Source: Myxococcaceae bacterium
GTDB lineage: Bacteria > Myxococcota > Myxococcia > Myxococcales > Myxococcaceae
Length of the DNA: 36,229 nt
Direction of reading: 5' to 3'
NCBI GenBank assembly: GCA_022842905.1
Contig: JALHOS010000025.1
Location: 1 to 36,229 of the forward strand
The notes beneath the pieces were generated by a model, which was not told where the DNA came from, ran no database searches, and saw nothing but the letters and a program-made list of their open reading frames with translations. The position numbers and the translations under genes are program-made. Below, piece after piece: positions 1 to 9,600 of this stretch (position 1 is its first letter; each line of letters begins with the position of its first letter).

Positions 1-1119
1 CACGGCGAGCACGATCCGTCGCGCCGAGCCCGCGGTTCGCGCCGCCGCCACCACTCCGTCGCTCGAGGCAGGCGTCGCAGTCTGGGGCCCGGCCTCGGCG
101 ACCGTCGGCGCACTCACCACGGGCACGTCAGTCAGCGACGGATCCGCCTCCCGCGCCAAGCGCAGCGCCTGGTGCACCTGATCCGTCGCGGGCGGGAACG
201 CCGATCGCAAGTAGCGCGTCAGCCCCCCGACGTCGGCCAGCTCAGCGCCAGATCGATCCATCGCGTCGGCGAAGTCCAGGAGCGTGTCGAAGCGCCGCGC
301 CGGATCGGCCAGGAGCGCGCGCAGGCAGACGGCCTCGAGCGCCCTCGGCACCGAAGGGTCGAACTGCGACGGCGGCGTCACCTGCCCCGCGGCGATGCGG
401 CGCATGACCTCTTCGGCGTCGTTGCCGGTGAACGGCCGTCGCCCGCACATTTGCTCGTACAGCATGACCCCGGCCGCGAAGATGTCGGCGCGGTGGTCCA
501 CGGCCTGCCCGCGGATCATCTCGGGGGACATGTAGAAGAACTTCCCCTTCAACGTGCCAGGCTCCGTGCCGCTGCTCCACGCGCCAGTCCGGGCGATGCC
601 GAAGTCGATCACCTTCACCGCGCCGTCGCTGCCGACGTGAATGTTGTCGGGGGTGAAGTCACGGTGCACCAGCGCCAGTGGGCGGCCGGTCTCGTCGACC
701 GCTCGGTGCGCCGCGTCGAGGCCGTGGCTCGCGTCGCGCAAAATTCGAAGCGCCACCGGCAACGGCACGCGCTTGCCCTGCTCCGCCGCTTCGGTGCGCA
801 GGTCCGCGAAGGTGTGGCCCTCCAGCAGCTCCATGGCGATGAACGGCTCGCCGTCGGCCTGGCCCAGCTCGAAGACGCGCACGACATTCGGGTGCTTGAG
901 CTGCGCCGTGATGCGGGCCTCGTTGAGGAACATGCGGACGATCGCGGCGTCCTTGACCAGGTGCGGCAACAGCCGCTTGACCGCCACCAGCCCGCCGAGC
1001 TGGCCGTCTTCGGTGACGTGCCGACCGGCGTAGATCTCCGCCATGCCGCCGGTGGCGACGCGGGACGTCAGCCGGTACGGCCCGACCATGACGGGCTGGA
1101 GGAGGGCCTGCGCGCTCAC
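1..1119 (-). CDS. Ser/Thr protein kinase, C-terminus beyond window
   Basis: Hanks-type Ser/Thr kinase of the myxobacterial kind, 373 codons visible and still open at the left edge. The GTG start at 1119 is chosen because AAGGTGG lies 9 bases upstream; an in-frame ATG at 1089 has no ribosome site. Visible landmarks are the glycine-rich loop ATGGMAEIY (about residues 22-30), the ATP-binding lysine in LVAVKRLL (about 47), HRDFTPDN with catalytic Asp at about 154, and DFG at about 172. The catalytic-loop lysine of the usual HRDLKPEN is threonine here, which is frequent in myxobacterial kinases but may lower activity. The last visible residues (RRIVLAV) look like the entry of a transmembrane segment after a Pro/Ala/Ser-rich linker, which would make it a membrane kinase. 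It lies 73 bases downstream of the phosphate transporter gene on the same strand and may be cotranscribed with it. Its substrate is unknown. Confidence 0.93.
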   Translation of the reverse strand, partial: MSAQALLQPVMVGPYRLTSRVATGGMAEIYAGRHVTEDGQLGGLVAVKRLLPHLVKDAAIVRMFLNEARITAQLKHPNVVRVFELGQADGEPFIAMELLEGHTFADLRTEAAEQGKRVPLPVALRILRDASHGLDAAHRAVDETGRPLALVHRDFTPDNIHVGSDGAVKVIDFGIARTGAWSSGTEPGTLKGKFFYMSPEMIRGQAVDHRADIFAAGVMLYEQMCGRRPFTGNDAEEVMRRIAAGQVTPPSQFDPSVPRALEAVCLRALLADPARRFDTLLDFADAMDRSGAELADVGGLTRYLRSAFPPATDQVHQALRLAREADPSLTDVPVVSAPTVAEAGPQTATPASSDGVVAAARTAGSARRIVLAV

Positions 1120-1192
1120 GAGCGACAGCCACCTTGCCACGCACGGTGGCCAAGATCGATCGCGGCGAGCCGGGCAGGCGCGGCGCAGTCCG

Positions 1193-2395
1193 TCAGAAGA
1201 AGATCGCCAACACCTTCATCGACACCCAGGCGATCGCCGCAGACAACGGCAGCGTCAGCACCCAGGCGATGAGAATGTTCGTCGCCACACCCCAGCGCAC
1301 CGCGGACAGCCGCTTCGACGCGCCGACGCCCATGATGCAGGCGTTGATGCAGTGGGTGGTGGACACCGGAATGCCGAGCTGGCTCGCGCCGAGGATCGTC
1401 AGCGAACCGGCCGTCTCCGCCGCGAAGCCCTGCAGCGGCGTGATGCGAATGATCTTCGTGCCCATGGTCTTGATGATGCGCGTGCCACCGGCGGCGGTGC
1501 CCGCGGCGATCGCCGCCGCGCAGGCGAGGATCACCCAGTACGGCACCGCGTCACCCTTGGGCATGAGCCAGCTGGGCGCCCAGTCCGGCAGCGCGTGCCC
1601 GCCGGCGCCGAAGGACAGGAGCGCCAGCGTGATGATGCCCATGGACTTCTGCGCGTCGTTCGAGCCGTGGGAGAACGCCATCATGCTCGCCGACAGCAGC
1701 TGCAGCCGTCGGCTCTGCTTGGCGACCTTCGGGGGCTTCGCGCCGTAGAGCTGGATCACGCCCAAGGTGACGACGACCATCAACCCAAGGGCGAGCTTCG
1801 TCTCGTGCTTCGCGCCGCTCAGCGCCGTCCACAGCCCCGTCAGGTGGAGTCCGCCGTAGACGAGCGCCGCGACGACGGCGATGCCCAAGAGGGCCAGCGC
1901 GACCCGCGCGAACTGCCCGCGGACCAGCCACACCAAGCTGATCATGATGAAGAACGCGAACACGAAGCCGATGCTGGGCGACGCCACCAGCGGGACGAGC
2001 ACCTTCTGCGTGAGCGCCGTCCACTTGAACGCGCCGACGCCAGCGTGGGCCACCACCGCGCCGGCCAGCCCGCCGATGAGGGCGTGCGACGAGGACGACG
2101 GAATGCCGTACCACCAGGTGATCAGGTTCCAGATCGACGCCCCCACGAGCGCCGCGAGCACCACCGACTGCGTGACGATCGCCGGGTCCGCGAAGCCCGA
2201 GGCGATCGTCTTCGCCACCGCCGTCCCGAGCATGGCGCCGCCGAAGTTCAGCACCGCCGCGAGCAGCACCGCCGCGCGAATGGGCAGCACACCGGTGGAC
2301 ACGACGGTCGCGATCGCGTTCGCCGCGTCGTGAAAGCCGTTGATGTAGTCGAACACGATGGCCATCACGACCACCGCGATGAGCAGGCTAACCAT
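1193..2395 (-). CDS. pit: PiT-family inorganic phosphate transporter
   Basis: Inner-membrane low-affinity phosphate permease of 400 aa, the normal size for bacterial Pit. The family's two inverted signature halves are visible: NGFHDAANAIAT near residues 19-30 and SHGSNDAQKSMGII near 240. About ten hydrophobic segments surround a modest hydrophilic loop. PiT proteins move neutral metal-phosphate complexes with protons or sodium. The ATG at 2395 overlaps the last codons of the upstream DUF47 gene by 8 bases, so translation is probably coupled, and the pair is a widespread phosphate uptake arrangement. The kinase gene follows after 73 bases. No Pho box was recognised upstream of the operon. Identification is firm; phosphate as main substrate follows from family knowledge. 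Confidence 0.96.
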   Translation of the reverse strand: MVSLLIAVVVMAIVFDYINGFHDAANAIATVVSTGVLPIRAAVLLAAVLNFGGAMLGTAVAKTIASGFADPAIVTQSVVLAALVGASIWNLITWWYGIPSSSSHALIGGLAGAVVAHAGVGAFKWTALTQKVLVPLVASPSIGFVFAFFIMISLVWLVRGQFARVALALLGIAVVAALVYGGLHLTGLWTALSGAKHETKLALGLMVVVTLGVIQLYGAKPPKVAKQSRRLQLLSASMMAFSHGSNDAQKSMGIITLALLSFGAGGHALPDWAPSWLMPKGDAVPYWVILACAAAIAAGTAAGGTRIIKTMGTKIIRITPLQGFAAETAGSLTILGASQLGIPVSTTHCINACIMGVGASKRLSAVRWGVATNILIAWVLTLPLSAAIAWVSMKVLAIFF

Positions 2396-3026
2396 GCTTC
2401 ACGGCCAGGTTGGACAAGGTGTCGGCGACCTTGTCGCAGTAGTCGACGGCGGCCTCGAGGTCGTCGAGGGCTTCCTTCTGCTTGACGAACTCGCGGTAGT
2501 CGGCGGCCGCCGGCGCGTCGAACATCTGCGCGATCGCCGCGCGGTAAATCGTGTCGGCTTCCTTCTCGACCTGGCGCACCTTCCGCACCCCTTCGACGAT
2601 GTCGCCGTACCGGTGCGCGCGGAGCAGCGGCACCAGATCGCGGATCAGCGCGGTCGTGAGCACCAGCTTGTCGCCCAGCTCCATCATGGGCGGCGTCAGC
2701 TTGCTGAGCCGATACAGGCTGAACGCGCGGGCCGACAGGTTCGTGCGGTCGACGATGTCGTCCAGCTCGCTGGTGAGCCGGTGGAGGTCTTCCCGATCGA
2801 TCGGCGTGACGAACGTACGCGCGAGCGCGTCTTCCGCTTGGCGCACGACGTTGTCGGCCTTGTGCTCGATCTCCTGCACGGCCTTCTGCACTTCTTCCGC
2901 GGGCGCGGACTTGAAACGCGCCAGAGCCACCGCGGCGTCATGACCCAGCCGGCCCAGCTCCTCCAGGTACCCGTAGAAGTGGTCGTCGTTCGGCAGGAGC
3001 TTGCGGATCAGGTCGTTGAGCGCCAT
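2388..3026 (-). CDS. DUF47 / PhoU-like phosphate transport accessory protein
   Basis: A 212-aa, largely helical soluble protein of the DUF47 (PF01865, PhoU-related) family, found next to PiT genes in many bacteria and thought to modulate the transporter. The sequence is rich in long amphipathic helices with regularly spaced acidic and basic residues (for example EVQKAVQEIEHKADNVVRQ near residues 63-81 and the C-terminal helix ending in LSNLAVKHG). It has no signal peptide or membrane segment, which fits a cytoplasmic partner. Its end overlaps the pit start by 8 bases. ATG at 3026 is taken because the protein then begins in the usual family way (short polar helix, LIRKLLPNDD) and no better upstream start is seen. 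It lies 85 bases after the TetR gene on the same strand. Confidence 0.93.
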   Translation of the reverse strand: MALNDLIRKLLPNDDHFYGYLEELGRLGHDAAVALARFKSAPAEEVQKAVQEIEHKADNVVRQAEDALARTFVTPIDREDLHRLTSELDDIVDRTNLSARAFSLYRLSKLTPPMMELGDKLVLTTALIRDLVPLLRAHRYGDIVEGVRKVRQVEKEADTIYRAAIAQMFDAPAAADYREFVKQKEALDDLEAAVDYCDKVADTLSNLAVKHG

Positions 3027-3111
3027 GGGAGGCGCCGCTTCTTTCCGAAATCCGTCTCCGCCGCGTTACAACTGCGAAAACTCGCGGCGAAGCGCGGGTG
3101 AAGCCGCACCG

Positions 3112-3699
3112 TCACGAACGCTTGGCGCCGGACAAGAACAGCTGCACCGCGCCTTCCATGAGCAGCTCGAGCGGCACCGTCGGCGTCGTCGCCCAGCGGG
3201 TGAGCGCGGCCAAGCACGTCATCTGAAAGAAGTCGGCCAGGGCCTCGGGCGCGAGCGTCGGCGCGAGCTGATCGGCCGCGTCCACGAAGCGACGAGCCAC
3301 GGCGGCGCGGAGCAGCCCTACCCGGTTCTCCCGCGCGCGGCTCGCCTCGGCGCGCAGCTGCACGGCCATGGTGTCGACGATCAGCTTGGGCTCGTCTTTC
3401 CAGAAGCGCGTCCACTGCCCCGCGACCTCGCGCAGCAGCACCGGCAGCGCGATCCCCTTGGGCAGCGCGTCGATCGCCTGCGCCATGGGGCCTTCGGAGC
3501 GGACCGCGAACTCGAGCAGCACGTCGTCCTTCGACGGGAAGTGAAAGTAGAAGGCCGCCCGGCTGACCTCCGCGCGCCGAGCGATGTCGTCGATGCGGCA
3601 GCCGTGAAAACCGTCCCTTCGAAACACCTCGAGCGCCGCCTCGAACAGCCGCCGCCGCGTCTCTTCCCGCTGCCTGTCTCGTAGAGTCTCAGTGACCAC
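3112..3699 (-). CDS. TetR/AcrR family transcriptional regulator
   Basis: A 195-aa one-component repressor-type regulator. The N-terminal helix-turn-helix is typical: a basic first helix (RQREETRRRLFEAALEVF), IDDIARRAEVSRAAFYFHF as helices 2-3, then the SKDDVLLEF entry into the ligand domain. The rest is helical and variable, so the inducer cannot be inferred. The GTG start at 3699 is selected because AAGGAG stands 9 bases before it; an ATG 23 codons upstream would add a tail not usual in the family. It precedes the DUF47-pit pair on the same strand with an 85-base gap and faces the subtilase gene across 279 bases. An 18-bp perfect palindrome in that spacer is a candidate operator. It may control itself, the phosphate genes, the protease, or a mix. 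Confidence 0.92.
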   Translation of the reverse strand: MVTETLRDRQREETRRRLFEAALEVFRRDGFHGCRIDDIARRAEVSRAAFYFHFPSKDDVLLEFAVRSEGPMAQAIDALPKGIALPVLLREVAGQWTRFWKDEPKLIVDTMAVQLRAEASRARENRVGLLRAAVARRFVDAADQLAPTLAPEALADFFQMTCLAALTRWATTPTVPLELLMEGAVQLFLSGAKRS

Positions 3700-3819
3700 G
3701 GTCGTCCGCTCCTTGCAGCAACTTCCACCTACGGTGACCGCGCGGCCCAGCGCCGCAGCCACCGCCACCAGTCCCCCGAAACTCCTTCAACGGCACGGTT
3801 CTTCTGCTCGACCGCTGGG

Positions 3820-3837
3820 CGCTCCGTGCACGGAGCG
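3820..3837. promoter_or_regulatory. 18-bp perfect palindrome, candidate operator
   Basis: CGCTCCGTGCACGGAGCG is a perfect inverted repeat without a spacer. It lies in the 279-base spacer between the divergent TetR gene (start 3699) and the subtilase gene (start 3979), 120 and 141 bases from the two starts. Symmetric sites of this size are typical of TetR-family operators. No T-run follows, so it does not look like an intrinsic terminator. No convincing -35/-10 pair was recognised in the spacer. Confidence 0.4.
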
Positions 3838-3978
3838 AAGTAGGGCCAAACGACGGCGCAATCTCAAGGAATGTGTCCCGACGGATGCCAGTGAACGCCG
3901 TCCGCGGCCAACTGGCGGATCGCGCTCGCCCGCGAGAGTTTGGTTGCGCGGCTGCCGGTGGAGCGACAAAAGCCGCGC

Positions 3979-6621
3979 ATGCGCGCTGCCTCGAGCCTGC
4001 TGATCTTCCTGGTGACATTGGGGTGTGACCCGGCGACCTCCGACTGCTCGCCGACCACCTGCGGGGGCTGCTGTGACACGACGGGCACGTGTGTGAACGG
4101 CGCGGCGGCCACGGCCTGCGGTTCCGGCGGCAACGTGTGCAACGTGTGCGTGGGCGCGCAGACCTGCCAGGCCGGCGTCTGCAACGCCTCGACGGCGCCA
4201 GCCACCGTCCGAGGTTCGCTCACCGTCTTCCAGGGGGCGCAAGGCACCGCGCGGAGCACGGCACAGCGGGTGCCCGTGGGGTTGACGCAACGCTTCGCGC
4301 AGCGCGACGCGCCGGTGTGCCGCGCCCAGCCACCCGCCGCCGCGGTGCGGGCCGGCGTCCAGGCCGCCACGAAGGTCCTCGAGCAGCGGAAGATCCCCGT
4401 CGGCCACGGCCCGCTGGGCACGGGCCCAGGCCCGGACGCCCGCGCCGGCGAGGTGCTCGTCCGCTTCGAGGCCAAGCTGACCGCGGAGCAAGCGCTGCGC
4501 GCGCTGCGCACCAAGGACTTCACGTTCGAACACGGCGGCTTCGGCAGCGAGTGGCTCCACCTGATCGTGGCCCGGCGGGCTGGCGGTCAGCGGCTGACCT
4601 TGGGCCAGACGCGGGAGCTCGCCGCGCGGCTCCAGCAGGTGCCCGGCGTGCGCTACACCGGCCTCAACCACGTGCACAGCGCGCTGCGGGTACCGAACGA
4701 TCCGCTCTACACCGCGCAGTGGCATTACGCGGCCATGAACCTGCCGTCGGCGTGGGATCTGACGACGGGCGCGGCGAACGTCGTCGTGGCGGTGCTGGAC
4801 ACGGGCGTGGTGAACCACCCGGACCTCCAGCCCAAGCTCGTCGCCGGCGCAGACCTGGTCTCGGACCCCGCCAACGGCGCCGACGGCGACGGCCGCGACG
4901 ACAACCCCAACGACGAAGGCGGCGACCAGCCGCAGGGCGGCTCGAGCTGGCACGGCACCCACGTCGCCGGCACGGTGGCCGCTTCGACCGACGACTCTCA
5001 AGGCGTCAGCGGTGTGGCCTGGCTCGCCAAAGTCCAGCCGGTGCGCGTGCTGGGCCGCCAAGGCGGCAGCGATCTCGACATTGCCGCCGGCATCACCTGG
5101 GCGTCGGGCGGAACCGTGCCCGGCATGCGCGCCAACGCGACCCCGGCGCAGGTGCTCAACCTGTCCCTCGGCCGCCAAGGAGATCCCGTCGAGGCCACGC
5201 GCGACGTCATCGCGCAGGCGATCGCGCGCGGCTCGATCCTCGTCGTGGCCGCGGGGAACGACAACATCGAAGCGGCGCGCTTCACGCCCTGCAACCAGGA
5301 CGGCGTCATCTGCGTGGGGGCCACGCGCTTCAACGGCCGGCGCGCGAGCTACAGCAACTACGGCGCGCGGGTGGACGTCATGGCCCCCGGCGGCGAGGTG
5401 TCCGAAGACGCGAACGGCGACCGCTACCCGGACGGCGTGCTGTCGACCGGCCGCGACGGCACGAGCCCCGCGTACGTCTTCGAACAGGGCACCAGCATGG
5501 CCTCGCCTCACGTCGCCGGCGTCATCGCGCTCATGAAGGCCCGCAACCCGAACCTCACCGCGGCGCAGGCGAAGATGCTCCTCACCAGCACGGCCAACCA
5601 GGCGTCGCGGTGCAGCGAAGGGTGTGGCGCGGGGTTGGTCAACGCGCAAGCCGCGGTGCAGGCCGCCTCGGGCATGGCGCCGGCGGGGCCTGGGCGGCTG
5701 GCCACCACCACCACCGAGCTGTACTTCACGCCGCAGTCGCTCACGCAGAACGTGACGGTGTCGAACGTGGGCGGCTCGCCGCTCTCGGTCAGCGTCGGCA
5801 CGGGTGGGCCCCAGGCGGCGCGGCTGTCGGTCGCGGGCGCGACGAACCGCACCCTCATGCCCAACCAGTCGGACACCATCGCCATCACCGCCAACGTCAG
5901 CGGACTGGCCGACGGCGTGCACACCGCGAGCCTGGTGCTGTCCGCCGGCGCCGCGGGCGCGTTCACCGTCAACGTGCGCATCAAGGCCGGCAGCACCGCG
6001 CTCACCAAGGCCCCCGTCGTCGCGCTGGTCTACGAGAAGAGCGACGGGAGCTGGGAAGCGGCGGGCGCGGCGGAGGCCAACCCCGGCACGCTGCGCTTCG
6101 AGGTGACCGGCGCGCCGGGCACCTACTACGTGTTCGGCTTCGTGGACTTGAACGGCAACGACGCGCTCGAGAGCAACGAGCCGGTCGGCATCTGGCCCAC
6201 GTCCGACTCGCCGCGGGAGCTGACGCTCGCCAACGCCCAGGTGCGCGAAGGGGTCGACTTCGTGCTGGCGCCCGACGTGTCCGTCAGTGACATGGAAGCG
6301 CGCGTCATCGGCACGCCCTGCGGCAACGACGCGGCGTGCGGGACGGGCAACTTCTGCGTCACGGCCTGGCCCAGCGGCTACTGCACCAAGTCCTGCCTGA
6401 CGGCGTCCTGCCCGACCGGCGCGATCTGCCTCGAGGCGTCGGCCGACGTTCGGCTGTGTCTGGACAGCTGCTCGGGGCCCAGCCAAGGCCAGTCCACCTG
6501 CCGCGCGGGCTACGTCTGCTACGCCGACGGCGCCGGCCGAGGGCTCTGCGCGCCGCGCTGCACGAGCGCCGCGGACTGCGACGGCTCCCCCTGCGACACC
6601 GCCACCGGGTACTGCCAGTGA
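3979..6621 (+). CDS. secreted subtilisin-like (S8) protease with Cys-rich ends
   Basis: Predicted exported serine protease of 880 aa. The N-terminus MRAASSLLIFLVTLGC looks like a lipoprotein signal with a slightly unusual lipobox (TLGC). A short Cys-rich segment follows (residues about 17-70), then a propeptide-like region, then the S8 catalytic domain with Asp274 (VAVLDTGV), His325 (HGTHVAG), oxyanion Asn427 (AAGND) and Ser506 (GTSMASPHVAG). After the catalytic domain come a beta-rich Ig-like stretch (about 570-670), a second beta domain, and a C-terminal block of about 100 residues with many cysteines (from CGNDAACG onward) ending at CDTATGYCQ. ATG 3979 is preferred to upstream TTG 3940 or GTG 3958 because it gives a clean signal peptide, although no strong ribosome site is seen. 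Mfd follows after 39 bases. In a predatory bacterium such enzymes digest external protein; the real substrate is unknown. Confidence 0.9.
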   Translation: MRAASSLLIFLVTLGCDPATSDCSPTTCGGCCDTTGTCVNGAAATACGSGGNVCNVCVGAQTCQAGVCNASTAPATVRGSLTVFQGAQGTARSTAQRVPVGLTQRFAQRDAPVCRAQPPAAAVRAGVQAATKVLEQRKIPVGHGPLGTGPGPDARAGEVLVRFEAKLTAEQALRALRTKDFTFEHGGFGSEWLHLIVARRAGGQRLTLGQTRELAARLQQVPGVRYTGLNHVHSALRVPNDPLYTAQWHYAAMNLPSAWDLTTGAANVVVAVLDTGVVNHPDLQPKLVAGADLVSDPANGADGDGRDDNPNDEGGDQPQGGSSWHGTHVAGTVAASTDDSQGVSGVAWLAKVQPVRVLGRQGGSDLDIAAGITWASGGTVPGMRANATPAQVLNLSLGRQGDPVEATRDVIAQAIARGSILVVAAGNDNIEAARFTPCNQDGVICVGATRFNGRRASYSNYGARVDVMAPGGEVSEDANGDRYPDGVLSTGRDGTSPAYVFEQGTSMASPHVAGVIALMKARNPNLTAAQAKMLLTSTANQASRCSEGCGAGLVNAQAAVQAASGMAPAGPGRLATTTTELYFTPQSLTQNVTVSNVGGSPLSVSVGTGGPQAARLSVAGATNRTLMPNQSDTIAITANVSGLADGVHTASLVLSAGAAGAFTVNVRIKAGSTALTKAPVVALVYEKSDGSWEAAGAAEANPGTLRFEVTGAPGTYYVFGFVDLNGNDALESNEPVGIWPTSDSPRELTLANAQVREGVDFVLAPDVSVSDMEARVIGTPCGNDAACGTGNFCVTAWPSGYCTKSCLTASCPTGAICLEASADVRLCLDSCSGPSQGQSTCRAGYVCYADGAGRGLCAPRCTSAADCDGSPCDTATGYCQ

Positions 6622-6660
6622 GCCCCGCGGCGGCCCGCTCGTCCTCGTGAGGTTGTCTTG

Positions 6661-9600
6661 GTGAGCGCGGCGCCCGTTCCGGCCGATCCTCGCGCGCGCC
6701 TGCTCGAAGCGCTGGCGGCTGGGCGACGTGTGTCCTGCCTGAGCCTCTCCGGCTCGGCGCGCGCGTACGTGCTGGCGGACGTACTTCGCCGGCGCGGGGG
6801 CGCGCTGGTGTGCGTGACGCCGGACGACGAGGGCGCGGAGCTGCTCACGGGCGAGCTGAGCTTCTTCCTCGGCGAAGAGAGCGGCGGCGTGCTCCACCTG
6901 CCGGCGGACGAAGTGCTGCCCTGGGACGAGCTGGTGGTGGACGCGCAGACGGCCTCGGAGCGCATGGGCGTACTCCACCAACTGGCCAGCGGCGGCAGCG
7001 CGCGCGCGCTGGTCCTGTCCGCCAAGGCGCTCGCCCGCCGCGTGCTGCCCAAGCGTGTGCTGTTGGAGCTGTCCTTCGTGGTGAAGCCGGGCGACGAGCT
7101 GGGCCGCGACGGGCTGGGCAAGCGGCTGGTGGACATGGGCTACCGCGCGTCGCCGCTGGTGGAAGACCCCGGCAGCTTCTCGATGCGCGGCGACATTCTC
7201 GACGTGTTCCCTGCGCTGTCCGAAGCGCCGGTGCGGCTCGAGTTCTTCGGCGACACGCTGGAGACGCTGCGGCGCTTCGACCCTCAGACGCAGCGCACCG
7301 AGGCGCCGGTGACGCAGCTGCTCTTGCTGCCGGCCCGCGAGCTCTTCTTCAACGAGCAGACGCGCAGCCAAGCCAGCGCGTCGATCCGCGACGCCGCCGA
7401 AGCGCAGCACGTGCCCAGCAGCAAGGTCCGCGAGCGGCTCGAGCAGGTCCGCGAGGGCGTCGCCGCGCCCGGCATGGAAGGGCTGCTGCCCGGCTTCTTC
7501 CCCACCGGGCTGGACTCGGTCTTCGACTACCTGGCCGACCGCCACGAGGACACGCTCTTCTGGCTGGACGATCCGGTCTCCCTGGAGCGCACCTGGGAAG
7601 ACCTCGCCGACGACGCGCGGCGCAGCCACCACGACGCCGTTCGCCGCCAAGACCTCACGCTCGGGCCCCAAGCGCACTTCCTGACCCAGGCCGAACTGAA
7701 CGAGCGCCTCGGCCGGCACCCCGTCGCGCAAGGAGGCGGCCTGACGCTCGAGGCCTTCGAAGCGTCGGTGCGCTTCGACTACGAGTCGACGCAGCCCTTG
7801 GCTGACGCGCTCAAGAGCCACCACGGCGAAGACGGCGCGCTGGCGCCGCTGCTCGACGCGCTCCACGCCTGGCGGGGTGAGGCGCTGGTGACGATCGTGA
7901 GCTGCGGCAGCCTCTCGCAGGTCGACCGGCTCAGGCGCCTGCTGGCGGAGCGAGACGTGCCCTTCGCGGTCCACACGCGCAAGGCCGACGCCGACGAACG
8001 GCCCCCATCGATGCCGCCGCTCGACGTGCTGCGCCAGTCCGCTGCCCTCGCGCACCTGCTCATCGGCGAGCTGAGCCACGGCTTCGTCGACCGCCGCGCA
8101 GGGCTCGCGCTGCTGTCGGACGAAGACGTGCTCGGCCCCCGTGCCCGCCGCCGGGTGCGCCGCCGCAAGAGCACCGCGGAGTCCTTCGCCGCGTCCTTCC
8201 AGGACCTCAAGGAAGGCGATCTCTGCGTGCACGCCGACTTCGGGGTGTGCCGCTACGGCGGGCTGGTGACGCTGCCGGTGGGCGGGCTGCACGCCGACTT
8301 CTTGCTCCTGGAGTTCCACGGCCGCGACAAGGTGTACCTGCCCGTCGGCCGCATGCGGCTGGTGTCCAAGTTCACCGGCGGCGACCCGTCGAAGATCGCC
8401 CTCGATCGGCTGGGCACGCCGGGCTGGGAGAAGAAGAAGCAGCAGGTCAAGGAGCAGCTGCTCAAGCTGGCCGCCGAGCTGCTCACGCTCTACGCGCAGC
8501 GCAAGGCGCACCCAGGCCACGCGTTCAGCGCGCCGGACCGCTACTTCCACCAGTTCGAAGCCGACTTCGAATTCGACGAGACGCCGGACCAGCAGAAGGC
8601 GATCGACGACGTCCTGGCCGACATGCAGAAGAAGCAACCCATGGATCGCCTGGTCTGCGGCGACGTGGGCTACGGCAAGACCGAAGTGGCGATGCGGGCC
8701 GCCTTCAAGGCCGTGCTCGACCGCAAGCAGGTGGCGCTGCTGGTGCCGACGACGCTCTTGGCCCACCAGCACTTCGCGTCGTTCCAGAAGCGCTTCGCGG
8801 GCTACCCCGTGACGGTCGACGTCGTGTCCAGCCTGCGCAAGCCCGGCGACGTGAAGGAAGCGTTCGCCAAGGCGCGTGAAGGCCGGGTCGACGTGTTGAT
8901 CGGCACGCACAAGCTGCTCAACGCCGACGTGAGCTTCAAGGACCTGGGCCTGCTGATCGTCGACGAAGAGCAGAAGTTCGGCGTGAAGCAGAAGGAGAGC
9001 CTCAAGCGCCTCAAGACGCACGTCGACACGCTGACGCTCTCGGCCACGCCGATCCCCCGCACGCTGAACCTGGCCATGAGCGGCATGTGGGACCTGTCGC
9101 TGATCACCACGCCGCCGCTCGACCGCCGGGCGATCCGCACGTTCGTCAACAAGTTCGACCCCGGGCAGATCAAAGAAGCGATCCTGCGTGAGGTGCAGCG
9201 CGGCGGGCAGGTCTTCTTCATTCACAACCGGGTGCAGAGCCTGGCGTCCATGGAGAAGTTCCTCCGCGGCCTGCTTCCGCAGGTGTCCATGGTCGTCGGC
9301 CACGGGCAAATGCCGGAGGGCCAGCTCGAGAAGGTCATGCTCGACTTCGTGGAGCGCCGCGCGCAGCTGCTGTTGTGCACGAGCATCGTCGAGAGCGGCA
9401 TCGACATCGCCAGCGCGAACACCATGATCGTCAACCGCGCCGATCAGTTCGGCCTGGCCCAGCTGTACCAGCTGCGCGGGCGTGTCGGCCGGTCCAAGGA
9501 GCGCGCGTACGCGTACCTGCTGGTGCCGCAGGGCCGCGCCGTCACGAAGGACGCCCAGCGAAGGCTCGAGGTGCTGCAGACGTTCACCGAGCTGGGGGCG

